38,264 nucleotides of DNA, taken from NCBI GenBank assembly GCA_949840775.1, contig CATKXO010000027.1, positions 1 to 38,264 of the forward strand, given 5' to 3'. The first letter of the stretch is position 1, and every line of letters starts with the position of its first letter. The notes below the pieces were generated by a model, which saw nothing but the letters and a program-made list of their open reading frames with translations, was not told the origin of the DNA and did no database searches. The translations under genes and the position numbers were made by a program. Shown piece by piece: positions 6,665 through 14,073 of the stretch. This DNA is from an uncultured bacterium (lineage in GTDB: Bacteria; Bacillota; Clostridia; Oscillospirales; Oscillospiraceae).

Positions 6665-7657
6665 TCAAACATACCCATACATCCCCCGGACGGACACCTC
6701 ACCGGCGGAGACGGTCTCCTTCTTGCCGTTGTACAGCTCCACCACCAGATTGAAGTCGTCGTCAATCTCCAGGGCGAAGGCCTGACGGCGGGCGGTGGGG
6801 GTGATGAGCTGAACCTGATGGCCGGTGGTGATGCAGTCCGCCCGGTATTTGGCCAGGTACTCCCCCCGGTCCGCCGGGTAGGCGGCGTACATCCGGTCAA
6901 GGGCCAGCACAATCTGGGCGGCCAGCTCCGCCCGGCGCACCGGGCGGCCCAGGGCCTGGGACAGGGAGGTGGCCATATCCCGAATTTCTTCGGAAAAGTC
7001 CTCCGGATTCTGGTTGACGTTGACGCCAATGCCGGTGACCACGTAATCCAGGCAGTTGGTTTCGCTCTCGATTCCCAGTTCGGTGAGGATGCCCACCAGC
7101 TTTTTGCCGCCCAGGACAATGTCGTTGGTCCACTTGATCTGAGGGCGGACCCCGCAGCAGGCGGCAATGCCGTCGCACACCGCCACCGCCACCCAGGCGG
7201 TAAAATCGGTGACCCGGGCGGGGTCCATGTCCGGGCGGAAGAGGGCGGACAGGTACAGCCCCTTGCCCCGGGGGGACTGGAAGCCCCTCCCCCGGCGGCC
7301 CCGGCCCCCGGTCTGCTCCTCCGCCGTGACCACCAGCCCCTCGGGAGCGCCGTCCATGGCCCGGCGCTTGCACTCGGTATTGGTGGAGTCGATGACATCC
7401 AGGCACAGCAGCTGGGAGCCGATCTTCGCGTCGGACAGCAGTCCGAACAGCTCCCCCACCCGCAGGCGGTCGGGGGCGTCCTCCAGGCAGTACCCCCGGT
7501 TGGGGGCAGAGGCAATGGTGTATCCCTCCTGCCGCAGGCCCTCGATGGCTTTCCACACCCCGGCCCGGCTGATGCCCAGGGTCCTGCTCATGGCCTCACC
7601 GGACAGATACTCCCCCTGCCGCTCCCGCAGCAGAGACAACACGCGTTCACGACTCAC
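6665..7657 (-). CDS. birA: Bifunctional biotin-protein ligase / biotin operon repressor BirA, 330 aa
   Basis: Joins biotin to carboxylase carrier proteins via biotinyl-AMP and, through its N-terminal DNA-binding domain, represses biotin genes. Residues 1-60 are a winged helix-turn-helix (LSGEAMSRTLGISRAGVWKAI). The ligase core has the biotinyl-AMP loop GRGRRGRGF (118-126) and KWTNDI (175-180) followed by GGKKLVGI. The C-terminal SH3-like domain runs from about 285. Length is typical of class II (DNA-binding) BirA. No biotin biosynthesis genes lie next to it. A promoter lies at 7747-7775. Confidence 0.95.
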   Translation of the reverse strand: MSRERVLSLLRERQGEYLSGEAMSRTLGISRAGVWKAIEGLRQEGYTIASAPNRGYCLEDAPDRLRVGELFGLLSDAKIGSQLLCLDVIDSTNTECKRRAMDGAPEGLVVTAEEQTGGRGRRGRGFQSPRGKGLYLSALFRPDMDPARVTDFTAWVAVAVCDGIAACCGVRPQIKWTNDIVLGGKKLVGILTELGIESETNCLDYVVTGIGVNVNQNPEDFSEEIRDMATSLSQALGRPVRRAELAAQIVLALDRMYAAYPADRGEYLAKYRADCITTGHQVQLITPTARRQAFALEIDDDFNLVVELYNGKKETVSAGEVSVRGMYGYV

Positions 7658-7746
7658 AGCGGCCCCCTCCTTTTTCTCCGGTCCCTTTGGGCGTGCCCGC
7701 CCCCGCAGGGGGCGGGAGCCGCAGGAACCCTTCCATACTAATAGAG

Positions 7747-7775
7747 ATTATAGAGGAAAAACGCAAAAACGTCAA
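7747..7775 (-). promoter_or_regulatory. Promoter of birA
   Basis: Minus strand TTGACG (7775-7770), 17 bp, TATAAT (7752-7747), giving a leader of about 80 nt. Confidence 0.65.
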
Positions 7776-7814
7776 CCACTTCAGTGCCCGCCGGCCGCGT
7801 CGGAGGTAAGTTGT

Positions 7815-7842
7815 TGGGGCCGCCGAACCCGGCGGCCCCTGT
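7815..7842 (-). terminator. Hairpin after spoIIID
   Basis: GGGGCCGCCG and CGGCGGCCCC pair perfectly just after the spoIIID stop. There is no T tract, so it may be a GTAGGGGC-family repeat remnant used as transcript end. Confidence 0.45.
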
Positions 7843-8079
7843 TTATGCTCCTTTGTATTTCTTCCGCGTGGCGATGCCCCCCCGGATGTGGCGCTCAGCC
7901 TTGTTCTGCTCCAGTACCTCCTTCACCTGGAGGTAGAGCGTCCGGTTGAAGGCGGGCAGGCGCTCGGACAGATCTTTGTGTACACTGGACTTTGAAATCC
8001 CAAACTTTTGTGCTGCGGCCCGCACCGTGGTCCGGTTTTCTATGATGTACAGCGCCAGGCGCTCGGCCCGCTCCTCCAT
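7843..8079 (-). CDS. spoIIID: Sporulation transcription factor SpoIIID, 78 aa
   Basis: Small mother-cell DNA-binding protein that switches genes between the SigE and SigK stages of sporulation. The helix-turn-helix VRAAAQKFGISKSSVHKDL and the C-terminal RHIRGGIATRKKYK basic tail match SpoIIID closely. The ATG at 8079 is chosen because AAAGGA lies five bases before it; a TTG four codons upstream is possible but would consume that site. A single gene, divergent from the DUF2974 gene. It is the best evidence that this organism forms spores. Confidence 0.93.
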   Translation of the reverse strand: MEERAERLALYIIENRTTVRAAAQKFGISKSSVHKDLSERLPAFNRTLYLQVKEVLEQNKAERHIRGGIATRKKYKGA

Positions 8080-8192
8080 GTTTCCTTTCAAAGCACAACA
8101 CTCCCCGCTGTTTGCTGTTTCAATCTATGCGGGGACCGGCGGGGATATGAGCTTTTTTCCCGCTCCGGCATAGGCTGGAGGGGTGATTTGTT

Positions 8193-9263
8193 ATGAGCAG
8201 CGTGTTTGACTACCTGGCCTGGCGGGGAGACCTGACCTTCGGCCAGTCCCCCTTCTGCCCTGTTGACGGGCTGATTCTGTCTGTGCTGTCCTACGTCCAT
8301 TTCGACGGCCTGGTCCCGGAGGGGGCGGCGAAGGCCGTCCCTCTGGGACGGGCGGCGGAGGACTACCTGGCCCTCCCGCCCGCCCGGCGGGGGCGCTGCC
8401 GGGGGGAGGAGGACCTGCGCCTCCTCCGGGCCCTTGCGGACGCCCCCCGGTTCGCAGGGCTGGGGCTGTGCGGCTGGGCCGACCATTTTGTCCCCAGGGA
8501 GGAGACCCAGTTTGCCGCCCTGGCCGTCCTGCTGGGGGACGGCTCCGCCTTTCTGGCCTTCCGGGGCACCGACGGCACCCTGGTGGGCTGGAAGGAGGAC
8601 TTCAACCTCAGCTTTCTGGACGTGGTCCCCGCCCAGCTGGAGGCGGCGGGCTATGTCCGGGACCTTGCCGCCGCCTTTCCCGGACAGCTGCGGCTGGGCG
8701 GCCATTCCAAGGGGGGCAACCTGGCAGCAGCGGGGGGAGCCCTGTCCCCCGTGAAGGTGCGGGACCGGATCATGTCGGTGTGGTCCTTCGACGGCCCCGG
8801 CCTCAACCCCTATCTGATGGCCCGGCCGGGGTATCAGGAGCTGCTCACCCGGATTCACAGCTTTGTGCCCAAATCCTCGGTGGTGGGGCTGCTGCTGGCC
8901 CACGAGGAGCCCCACACCGTTGTAGACAGCGACCAGAGGGGGCTGTTCCAGCACAACCCCTACTCCTGGCAGGTGCTGGGGGGCGGCTTTGTCCGGTTGG
9001 AGGAGGTGGACGCCGGCAGCAGAATGATCGACCGCACCCTGAAAAACTGGCTGGCCGGGCTGACCAGCCGGCAGCGGGAGACGGTGGTGGACACCCTCTA
9101 TGAGCTGCTGTCCTCGGGGGACGCCAAGACCATCCGGGAGGCTCTGGAGCCCAAAAACCTGGCCTCCGCCCTCCACGCCGCCCTGGACACCGACCCCAGG
9201 GACCTGCTCACCGTGGCTTCCTCCCTGGCCCGGCTGGCCGGGGCGGCCCTTAGGGCGCTGTGA
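8193..9263 (+). CDS. DUF2974 (Mbeg1-like) lipase-fold protein, 356 aa
   Basis: Alpha/beta-hydrolase-fold protein with nucleophile elbow GGHSKGGN (Ser172) and the AFRGTD strand-turn (122-127) characteristic of lipase class 3-like DUF2974 proteins. No signal peptide, so a cytoplasmic location is inferred. The start has GGAGGGGTGATTTGTT upstream. The C-terminal 70 residues are a helical tail rich in Leu/Ala. Function is not established for the family. Ends at the terminator at 9269-9299. Confidence 0.85.
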   Translation: MSSVFDYLAWRGDLTFGQSPFCPVDGLILSVLSYVHFDGLVPEGAAKAVPLGRAAEDYLALPPARRGRCRGEEDLRLLRALADAPRFAGLGLCGWADHFVPREETQFAALAVLLGDGSAFLAFRGTDGTLVGWKEDFNLSFLDVVPAQLEAAGYVRDLAAAFPGQLRLGGHSKGGNLAAAGGALSPVKVRDRIMSVWSFDGPGLNPYLMARPGYQELLTRIHSFVPKSSVVGLLLAHEEPHTVVDSDQRGLFQHNPYSWQVLGGGFVRLEEVDAGSRMIDRTLKNWLAGLTSRQRETVVDTLYELLSSGDAKTIREALEPKNLASALHAALDTDPRDLLTVASSLARLAGAALRAL

Positions 9264-9268
9264 CGCAG

Positions 9269-9299
9269 GAAAGGCCCCCTGCTTCGCAGGAGGCCTTTT
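9269..9299 (+). terminator. Intrinsic terminator
   Basis: AAAGGCC-CCTGC, TTC loop, GCAGG-GGCCTTTT after the DUF2974 gene; separates it from the toxin promoter ten bases further on. Confidence 0.85.
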
Positions 9300-9308
9300 C
9301 GATCAAAT

Positions 9309-9338
9309 TTGACAAAATATCCCGCCCTGGGGTATAAT
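9309..9338 (+). promoter_or_regulatory. Promoter of the toxin mRNA
   Basis: TTGACA (9309-9314), 18 bp, TATAAT (9333-9338). Start near 9345, leaving a 105-nt structured leader. Confidence 0.8.
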
Positions 9339-9424
9339 AGTTGCGCCAAGTCCTGACGGACAAGGCCGGAAGGGTATATCGTTGCAAACGGCAGGTGGTT
9401 AGTCCCCCATCCTTTGGGGGCCTT

Positions 9425-9444
9425 GTCCCCCGGAAAGGGGGGAC
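9425..9444 (+). promoter_or_regulatory. Hairpin hiding the toxin Shine-Dalgarno
   Basis: GTCCCCC (9425-9431) pairs with GGGGGAC (9438-9444), burying the GGAAAGGGGGG ribosome site of the toxin. A second copy, AGTCCCCC at 9401-9408, can pair with the same GGGGGACT. Confidence 0.7.
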
Positions 9445-9449
9445 TGCTA

Positions 9450-9536
9450 ATGGTTACATACAGTGAGCTTTTCGCTTACTCCTTGGTGATCCTTGGCATT
9501 GTTGGTCTGTGCTATCAGATCTTCAAAAGGAAATGA
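9450..9536 (+). CDS. Type I toxin, small hydrophobic Fst/holin-like peptide, 28 aa
   Basis: Begins MVTYSELFAY, continues with one membrane helix (about residues 8-23, LVILGIVGLCYQIF) and ends in a basic tail KRK. This is the layout of Firmicutes membrane-peptide toxins annotated as putative holin-like or Fst/Ldr-type. The ribosome site GGAAAGGGGGG sits eight bases upstream inside a hairpin, as usual for such toxins. The stop codon lies in the stem of a bidirectional terminator, and a convergent antisense RNA overlaps the 3' end. Membrane insertion and toxicity are inferred. Confidence 0.8.
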   Translation: MVTYSELFAYSLVILGIVGLCYQIFKRK

Positions 9537-9610
9537 CCGCCCACTAGCCCCGGTGCGGTCATTTCTTTGACACTATCTGGGGACTAACCGCTTGCCACGG
9601 TATCCCTTCC
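9525..9610 (-). ncRNA. Antisense antitoxin RNA, about 86 nt
   Basis: Starts near 9610 from the promoter at 9617-9644 and ends at the shared terminator. It is complementary to the last toxin codons and terminator loop. Near its 5' end it carries GGTTAGTCCCC (complement at 9579-9589), able to pair with GGGGACT at the toxin ribosome site (9439-9445). This gives two contact points with the toxin mRNA. Confidence 0.7.
9531..9568. terminator. Bidirectional terminator shared by toxin mRNA and antitoxin RNA
   Basis: AAATGACCGC and GCGGTCATTT form a perfect 10-bp stem with a 14-nt loop. The plus strand continues TTTCTTT; the minus strand continues TTTCCTTTTG. A shared terminator is the layout of the pAD1 par (fst) locus. 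Confidence 0.8.
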
Positions 9611-9616
9611 GTCATA

Positions 9617-9644
9617 ATTATACCATACGGCTCCGGTTTGTCAA
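9617..9644 (-). promoter_or_regulatory. Promoter of the antitoxin RNA
   Basis: Minus strand TTGACA (9644-9639), 16 bp, TATAAT (9622-9617) with a TGG extension immediately before the -10. It is close to consensus, as expected for an antitoxin kept in excess. Confidence 0.8.
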
Positions 9645-9657
9645 GGAAAATTCCCCC

Positions 9658-9686
9658 TTGTAATCCCCCGCCCGCCATTGTATAAT
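9658..9686 (+). promoter_or_regulatory. Promoter of the low-GC orphan gene
   Basis: TTGTAA (9658-9663), 17 bp, TATAAT (9681-9686). Confidence 0.65.
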
Positions 9687-9733
9687 ATTCTCAACATATT
9701 TTGCGCCCTTTGGCGCATTTGGGGGATTACAGC

Positions 9734-10258
9734 GTGAAATTCAACTTTGAAAGGGCAATAGCGAACGCAGAAAAAGACAAAGAAAAGTTTATCCCCATCG
9801 AACTGAACGAGGGCAATGTGCAGGCCATATTCAACCGGTGTTTGGCGACAACCGAAACCAAAAAACTAACAGCAGGCGCTTTATTTCCACAGTCGCATGG
9901 ATATGAAGCCGGTGCAGAAAGAATCATAAAGTTCGACTCAGAAGTTTTGTTACAAAACGCAAAGGCTATAGAATATCTTTTCGGTCAATTAAAAAAAGTT
10001 CACGATTCACAGACGGCAACACGTATCACGATTGATGACTATAATCTGACTTACAGAGGGGAAAACTGGACCACAGATAAAGCGACTATGCTTAAATTTT
10101 TATATTTAGGCGTAACCCCTGAAGCGCTGATTATTTCACCATTTAGAAAAGAAGACAGCACATCTATAATTAGTCCAAGAATCAAACCCACCCTCTCCCC
10201 GAAGGACCCCAACTTCCCCGCCTGGTGGGAGACACACAAGGGCGAATGGGAGCAATAA
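9734..10258 (+). CDS. Hypothetical protein of low GC content, 174 aa
   Basis: Not recognised. The GTG at 9734 is chosen for the GGGGGA site eight bases before it. The protein is soluble and charged, with an N-terminal helical part (NFERAIANAEKDKEKF) and a central region that may be alpha/beta; the C terminus is Pro/Trp-rich (NFPAWWETHKGEWEQ). Its base composition is visibly more AT-rich than the flanking chromosome up to about codon 150, suggesting acquisition by transfer. It has its own promoter and terminator and lies directly beside the type I toxin-antitoxin locus. A role in phage or plasmid conflict is possible but unsupported. Confidence 0.65.
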   Translation: MKFNFERAIANAEKDKEKFIPIELNEGNVQAIFNRCLATTETKKLTAGALFPQSHGYEAGAERIIKFDSEVLLQNAKAIEYLFGQLKKVHDSQTATRITIDDYNLTYRGENWTTDKATMLKFLYLGVTPEALIISPFRKEDSTSIISPRIKPTLSPKDPNFPAWWETHKGEWEQ

Positions 10259-10261
10259 GAG

Positions 10262-10292
10262 AGACAGCCTGTTTCGGCAGGCTGTCTTTTTT
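10262..10292. terminator. Bidirectional intrinsic terminator
   Basis: AGACAGCCTG, six bases, CAGGCTGTCTTTTTT; serves the orphan gene and possibly the convergent GTPase gene. Confidence 0.85.
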
Positions 10293-12903
10293 ACTTCTTC
10301 TCGATAATTTTCGCGGTGTTTTTCAGCTTCCTGTCCCCGATATTCCGCCGGTTGAGCTTGGCCACCAAAGCGGAGATTTCCCCCTGGGCCTGCTCGACCT
10401 CAGCCTTAAACGCCCTGGCGGACAGCCGCAGGGCCCCGTGGCCCAAAATAATCATCTGCTCCAGCCCGTCGGAGGTGGCCACCCGCACCCGGTGGTTTTT
10501 CCCCAGGTCGTAGGTTGCTTTTTCGATGTAGGCGTCGGCGGTCTCCGCCTCTTTGGTATACACCACATAGATGTTGTTTTTCTTCTCCACCGAACCGGGG
10601 TTGCCCTTCACCTTGTAGGCGTCGAAGACCAGAATCACCACGCACTTGCGGAAGCCCTGGTAGTTGGAGAGAATCTCCTCCAGGGTCTGCCGGGCGGCGG
10701 CCACATCCTGGTGGGCCAGGGCGGTGAGCTCCTCCCAGGCGAAAATGATGTTGTAGCCGTCCACCAGCAGGTACTCCGGGCCGGTCTTCTGCTCCCGGAT
10801 GGTGTACTTCTCCCCGTCCAGGCTGGTGCGGGCGGGCTTTTTTGCGGGCTGGAAAGCGGTATCCCGGTCCACCTTGCCATAGGTCCGCTCAAAGACGGCC
10901 AGCAGCTCCTTGTCCTGCTCCAGGCTGCCCCCCTGATACTGCCGCTGTCCCCCGGCGGGGGCGGCAGGCTCGGGGGCGGGGGACTCCATCCCCAGCCGCA
11001 GGCCGCTGTCCACGTGCATGTGGTCCTTCACTTCATACCACTTTACATTCACCCCCGCCCCGTGGGAGCAGAACACCGAGTCGGGGGGATTTTCCACGTC
11101 CCGCTCCGGGTCGTAGCCGAGTTGAGAGACAATCTCCTCCTGACTGGCGCAGGGCTCGTACCCCCGGAGGGCGCAGGACAGCCGGCCCCGCCCCCTGGTG
11201 TAGGCGGTGACCTCTTTCCAGTAGTCCCGCAGGCCGGCCACCGGAGCGTGGCCCGTCAGGACGGACAGCTCTCCCTCCTGCTCCGGGCCCTCCACACTGC
11301 CCCCCATGGTCTGGAGGTCGTTCATCGCCCGGCCCACGCAGTCGGGGGGGAGCTCCAGGGTGAAGTTGTAGTGGGGTTCCAAAAGGATGCTCTCCGCCTG
11401 CATCAGGCCCTGGCGCACCGCCCGGTAGGTGGCCTGGCGGAAGTCGCCCCCCTCGGTGTGCTTCACGTGGGCCCGGCCGGCCACCAGGGTAATCTTGATG
11501 TCCGTGATGGGCGACCCGGTGAGCACCCCCCGGTGGCGCTTCTCCAGCAGGTGGGTGAAGATGAGCCGCTGCCAGTTCAGGTCCAGCTGGTCGGTGGGAC
11601 AGGCGGAGGCGATACGCAGGCCGCTTCCCCGTGGCCCCGGCTCCAGCAGGAGGTGGACCTCGGCGTAGTGCCGCAGGGGCTCGAAGTGGCCCACCCCCTC
11701 CACCGGGCCGGCGATGGTCTCCCGGTAAACGATGTTCCCCGCGCCGAAGGCCACCTCTACCCCGAACCGCTCCCGGATAAGGCGGGTCATCACCTCCAGC
11801 TGGACCTCCCCCATGAGCTGGAGATGAATCTCTCCCAGGTCCCCGTTCCACACCACCCGGAGCTGGGGGTCCTCCTCCTCCAGCTGGCGGAGATTGCGGA
11901 GCATAGTGTGGACATCGCAGTCCGGGGGCAGGATGACCTGATAGTTCAGCACCGGCTCCAGCTCTGGCTCCAGAGCGGGGGGCTCCGCCCCGAAGACATC
12001 CCCCGGCCGGGTGCGGGTCAGGCCGGTGAGGGCGCACACCGTCCCCGCCGGGGCCTCGTCCACGGTCTGATACCTGGTCCCGGAGTAGATGCGGATTTGG
12101 TTGACCTTCTCCTCCCCCAGCAGGGTCCGGACCTTGAGGGACCCGCCGGTAATCTTCACATAGGTGAGCCGGTCGGCCCCGTCCCGGACAATCTTGAACA
12201 CCCGGACCCCGAAGTCCGGGGGATATATGGGGGGCTCTGTATAAAGGGACAGGCCGTCCAGCAGCTCCCCCACCCCCTCCAGCTTCAAAGCCGAGCCGAA
12301 AAAGCAGGGGAAAACCAGCCGCCGGGCGGCGAGGAAAGCGGCATCCCGGTCCGTCACCTCTCCCCCCTCCAGGTACTGGTCCATCAGCCCCTCGTCCAGG
12401 GAGGCCAGATCCTCCTGAATGGGCTCCAGCCCAGCAGTGAAGTCCAGGCAGCCGCTGTCCAGCTTGCTCTGGAGCTGGCTCAGCAGGGCCGCCCGGTCCG
12501 CCCCAACCAGGTCCATCTTGTTGACAAACAGAAAGGTGGGGATGGCGTGCCGCTCCAGAAGCTGCCACAGCGTCCGGGTGTGGCCCTGGATGCCGTCTGT
12601 TCCGCTGACCACCAGGACGGCGCAGTCCAGCACCGACAGGGTGCGCTCCATCTCGGCGGAAAAGTCCACATGGCCCGGAGTGTCCAGCAGCGTAAAGGCG
12701 GTGTCTCCCCAGGCCAGCTCCGCCTGCTTGGAGAAGATGGTGATGCCCCGCTCCCGCTCCTGGGCGTCGGTATCCAGAAAGGCATCCTGGTGGTCCACCC
12801 GGCCCAATTTGCGCACCGCCCCGCTGAGATACAGCATCCCCTCAGACAGGGTGGTTTTGCCCGCGTCCACGTGGGCCAATATTCCCAAAACCAGTTTTTT
12901 CAT
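10291..12903 (-). CDS. EF-G/Tet(M)-like translational GTPase fused to a C-terminal NYN nuclease domain, 870 aa
   Basis: Residues 1-640 form a ribosomal-protection-type GTPase: P loop HVDAGKT (11-17), switch I ERERGIT (49-55), DTPGHVD (74-80), NKMD (128-131), then domains II-V. Tet(M)/Tet(W) proteins end near 640. Here a low-complexity linker (about 641-700) leads to an NYN domain (711-860) related to YacP/Rae1, with acidic residues D715 (LLVDGYN), D761 (LVFDAYK), D790 (AETAD) and D812 (VATSD). Rae1 in Bacillus cleaves mRNA in the ribosomal A site, so the fusion could bring a nuclease to stalled ribosomes. Such long fusions occur as chromosomal genes in Clostridia. Tetracycline resistance cannot be concluded. 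The ATG at 12903 begins the G domain; the upstream frame is repeat-like. Confidence 0.88.
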   Translation of the reverse strand: MKKLVLGILAHVDAGKTTLSEGMLYLSGAVRKLGRVDHQDAFLDTDAQERERGITIFSKQAELAWGDTAFTLLDTPGHVDFSAEMERTLSVLDCAVLVVSGTDGIQGHTRTLWQLLERHAIPTFLFVNKMDLVGADRAALLSQLQSKLDSGCLDFTAGLEPIQEDLASLDEGLMDQYLEGGEVTDRDAAFLAARRLVFPCFFGSALKLEGVGELLDGLSLYTEPPIYPPDFGVRVFKIVRDGADRLTYVKITGGSLKVRTLLGEEKVNQIRIYSGTRYQTVDEAPAGTVCALTGLTRTRPGDVFGAEPPALEPELEPVLNYQVILPPDCDVHTMLRNLRQLEEEDPQLRVVWNGDLGEIHLQLMGEVQLEVMTRLIRERFGVEVAFGAGNIVYRETIAGPVEGVGHFEPLRHYAEVHLLLEPGPRGSGLRIASACPTDQLDLNWQRLIFTHLLEKRHRGVLTGSPITDIKITLVAGRAHVKHTEGGDFRQATYRAVRQGLMQAESILLEPHYNFTLELPPDCVGRAMNDLQTMGGSVEGPEQEGELSVLTGHAPVAGLRDYWKEVTAYTRGRGRLSCALRGYEPCASQEEIVSQLGYDPERDVENPPDSVFCSHGAGVNVKWYEVKDHMHVDSGLRLGMESPAPEPAAPAGGQRQYQGGSLEQDKELLAVFERTYGKVDRDTAFQPAKKPARTSLDGEKYTIREQKTGPEYLLVDGYNIIFAWEELTALAHQDVAAARQTLEEILSNYQGFRKCVVILVFDAYKVKGNPGSVEKKNNIYVVYTKEAETADAYIEKATYDLGKNHRVRVATSDGLEQMIILGHGALRLSARAFKAEVEQAQGEISALVAKLNRRNIGDRKLKNTAKIIEKK

Positions 12904-13019
12904 CCGGCGCCCGCCTCTCAACTTCTTTCTACTTAAAGATACATGGCCTCCGCCTCTCCTGTCAAGATGAAAGATTTGCAGCACTCCGGAGCGGGAGTGT
13001 CCTTTTCGCAGATTTTCAC

Positions 13020-13100
13020 GTAGGGGCCGCCGCCCTCGGCGGCCCGCCAAAATGCAACGCCTCCCCCGGCTTCGGGCCGCCCAGGGGGGCGGCCCCTACA
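13020..13100. repeat. GTAGGGGC-family palindromic repeat, 81 bp
   Basis: Begins GTAGGGGCCGCCGCCC and ends GGCGGCCCCTAC, with internal GC-rich hairpins. The first 27 bp are identical to the repeat at 25538. It lies between the divergent GTPase and YgjV-like genes. Confidence 0.75.
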
Positions 13101-13153
13101 GCTGACCTCCAAATAAAATGCGCGTTAGGTCGCTCTCCTCCAGAGCCAGGGGC

Positions 13154-13182
13154 TTGCCAGGCCCCTGCCCAGGCGGTATAAT
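13154..13182 (+). promoter_or_regulatory. Promoter of the YgjV-like gene
   Basis: TTGCCA (13154-13159), 17 bp, TATAAT (13177-13182). Confidence 0.7.
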
Positions 13183-13218
13183 ATGGTTCATACAGATATT
13201 ATAGGGAGGGTTTGCATT

Positions 13219-13830
13219 ATGATCGAGTTGGTCGGTTATCTGGGCTCCGCTCTGGTGGTGGCCTCCATGCTGATGTCGTCCGTGGTCAAGCTGAGGGTAA
13301 TCAACACCCTGGGCAGCGGGATTTTTGCGGTCTACGCCCTGATGATCCACTCCTACCCCACCGCACTGATGAACGTCTTCCTGGTGGGAATCAACGTCTA
13401 CAATCTTATCAAACTGAACCAGAGGGACTGGAGCTATGACCTAGTGGAGGGTGTACAGGGCGAGGGCCTGCTGCGCTACCTGCTGGACTACTACCAGGCG
13501 GACATCCAGGCGTATTTTCCGGACTTCTCCCCAGACAGCCCGGCCGACCGGGTCTACATCGTCTGCCACAGAGGCAACCCGGCCGGCGTGCTGCTGGGTA
13601 CCGACAGCGGGCAGGGCGCCTTGCAGGTGCTGCTGGACTACTCCACCCCCACCTACCGCGACTGTTCCATCGGGACCTATCTCTACTCCAAGCTGCCCTC
13701 CAGAGGGGTATACACCCTGGTCTTTGGCGGCCGGGCCTCCCAGGCCCACGCGGCCTACCTGGCCAAAATGGGCTTTACCAGTCAGGATGGCCTTTACATC
13801 AAAGCCCTGAAGCAGCCCGTATCCCCGTAA
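13219..13830 (+). CDS. YgjV-family membrane domain with a C-terminal cytoplasmic domain, 203 aa
   Basis: Residues 1-66 contain three short hydrophobic helices with the YgjV-type pattern (GYLGSALVVASMLMSSVVKL, LGSGIFAVYALMI, ALMNVFLVGINVYNLI). Residues 75-203 form a soluble alpha/beta part whose order of strands (VYIVCHRGNPAGVLLG ... GTYLYSKL ... YTLVFGG) recalls a GNAT acetyltransferase; this is tentative. The ATG at 13219 follows AGGGAGGG. Monocistronic, ending at the terminator at 13851-13885. Function unknown. Confidence 0.75.
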   Translation: MIELVGYLGSALVVASMLMSSVVKLRVINTLGSGIFAVYALMIHSYPTALMNVFLVGINVYNLIKLNQRDWSYDLVEGVQGEGLLRYLLDYYQADIQAYFPDFSPDSPADRVYIVCHRGNPAGVLLGTDSGQGALQVLLDYSTPTYRDCSIGTYLYSKLPSRGVYTLVFGGRASQAHAAYLAKMGFTSQDGLYIKALKQPVSP

Positions 13831-13850
13831 CAGCAGAATTGGGACAAAAA

Positions 13851-13885
13851 TAAGACAGACCTCCCAAGGGCAGGTCTGTCTTATT
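13851..13885. terminator. Bidirectional intrinsic terminator
   Basis: AAGACAGACCT and AGGTCTGTCTT pair perfectly. Minus-strand read-out ends TTATTTTTG, so it ends the tRNA-Pro transcript as well as the YgjV-like gene. Confidence 0.8.
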
Positions 13886-13887
13886 GC

Positions 13888-13963
13888 TGGTCCGAGTAGT
13901 GCGACTCGAACGCACGATCTCCACATCCCAAATGTGGCGCGGTACCAACTCCGCTATACCCGG
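13888..13963 (-). tRNA. tRNA-Pro(UGG)
   Basis: On the minus strand the acceptor stem CCGGGTA pairs with TACTCGG and CCA is encoded. The anticodon stem CCACA/TGTGG holds the loop TTTGGGA with anticodon TGG. D loop (AGCGGAGTTGGTACCGC) and T arm (GTTCGAGTC) are intact. Confidence 0.95.
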
Positions 13964-14026
13964 TTATTCAACTGCCGGCATCTCTGGGCAGTGTGCAGGC
14001 GCCAGCCTCAGCCGCCAATATAGTAT

Positions 14027-14073
14027 AATATATTTCAAAAACGATTGCAAGTATTCTATCAAATATGTTAAGA
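14027..14073. promoter_or_regulatory. Divergent promoters of tRNA-Pro and trmB sharing one -35 hexamer
   Basis: The self-complementary TTGCAA at 14045-14050 serves both strands: plus strand, 18 bp to TAAGAT (14069-14074); minus strand, 17 bp to TATACT (near 14022-14027). The two genes would therefore compete for one polymerase contact site. Confidence 0.5.

Noticed and set aside
9365-9400. CCGGAAGGG resembling the GGAAGG loop of SRP RNA
   Set aside because: The rest of the SRP RNA core is absent; the segment belongs to the toxin mRNA leader.
10291-12903. Calling the GTPase a tetracycline-resistance protein
   Set aside because: The NYN fusion and chromosomal setting, without transfer signs, fit a housekeeping translation factor family; resistance cannot be inferred.
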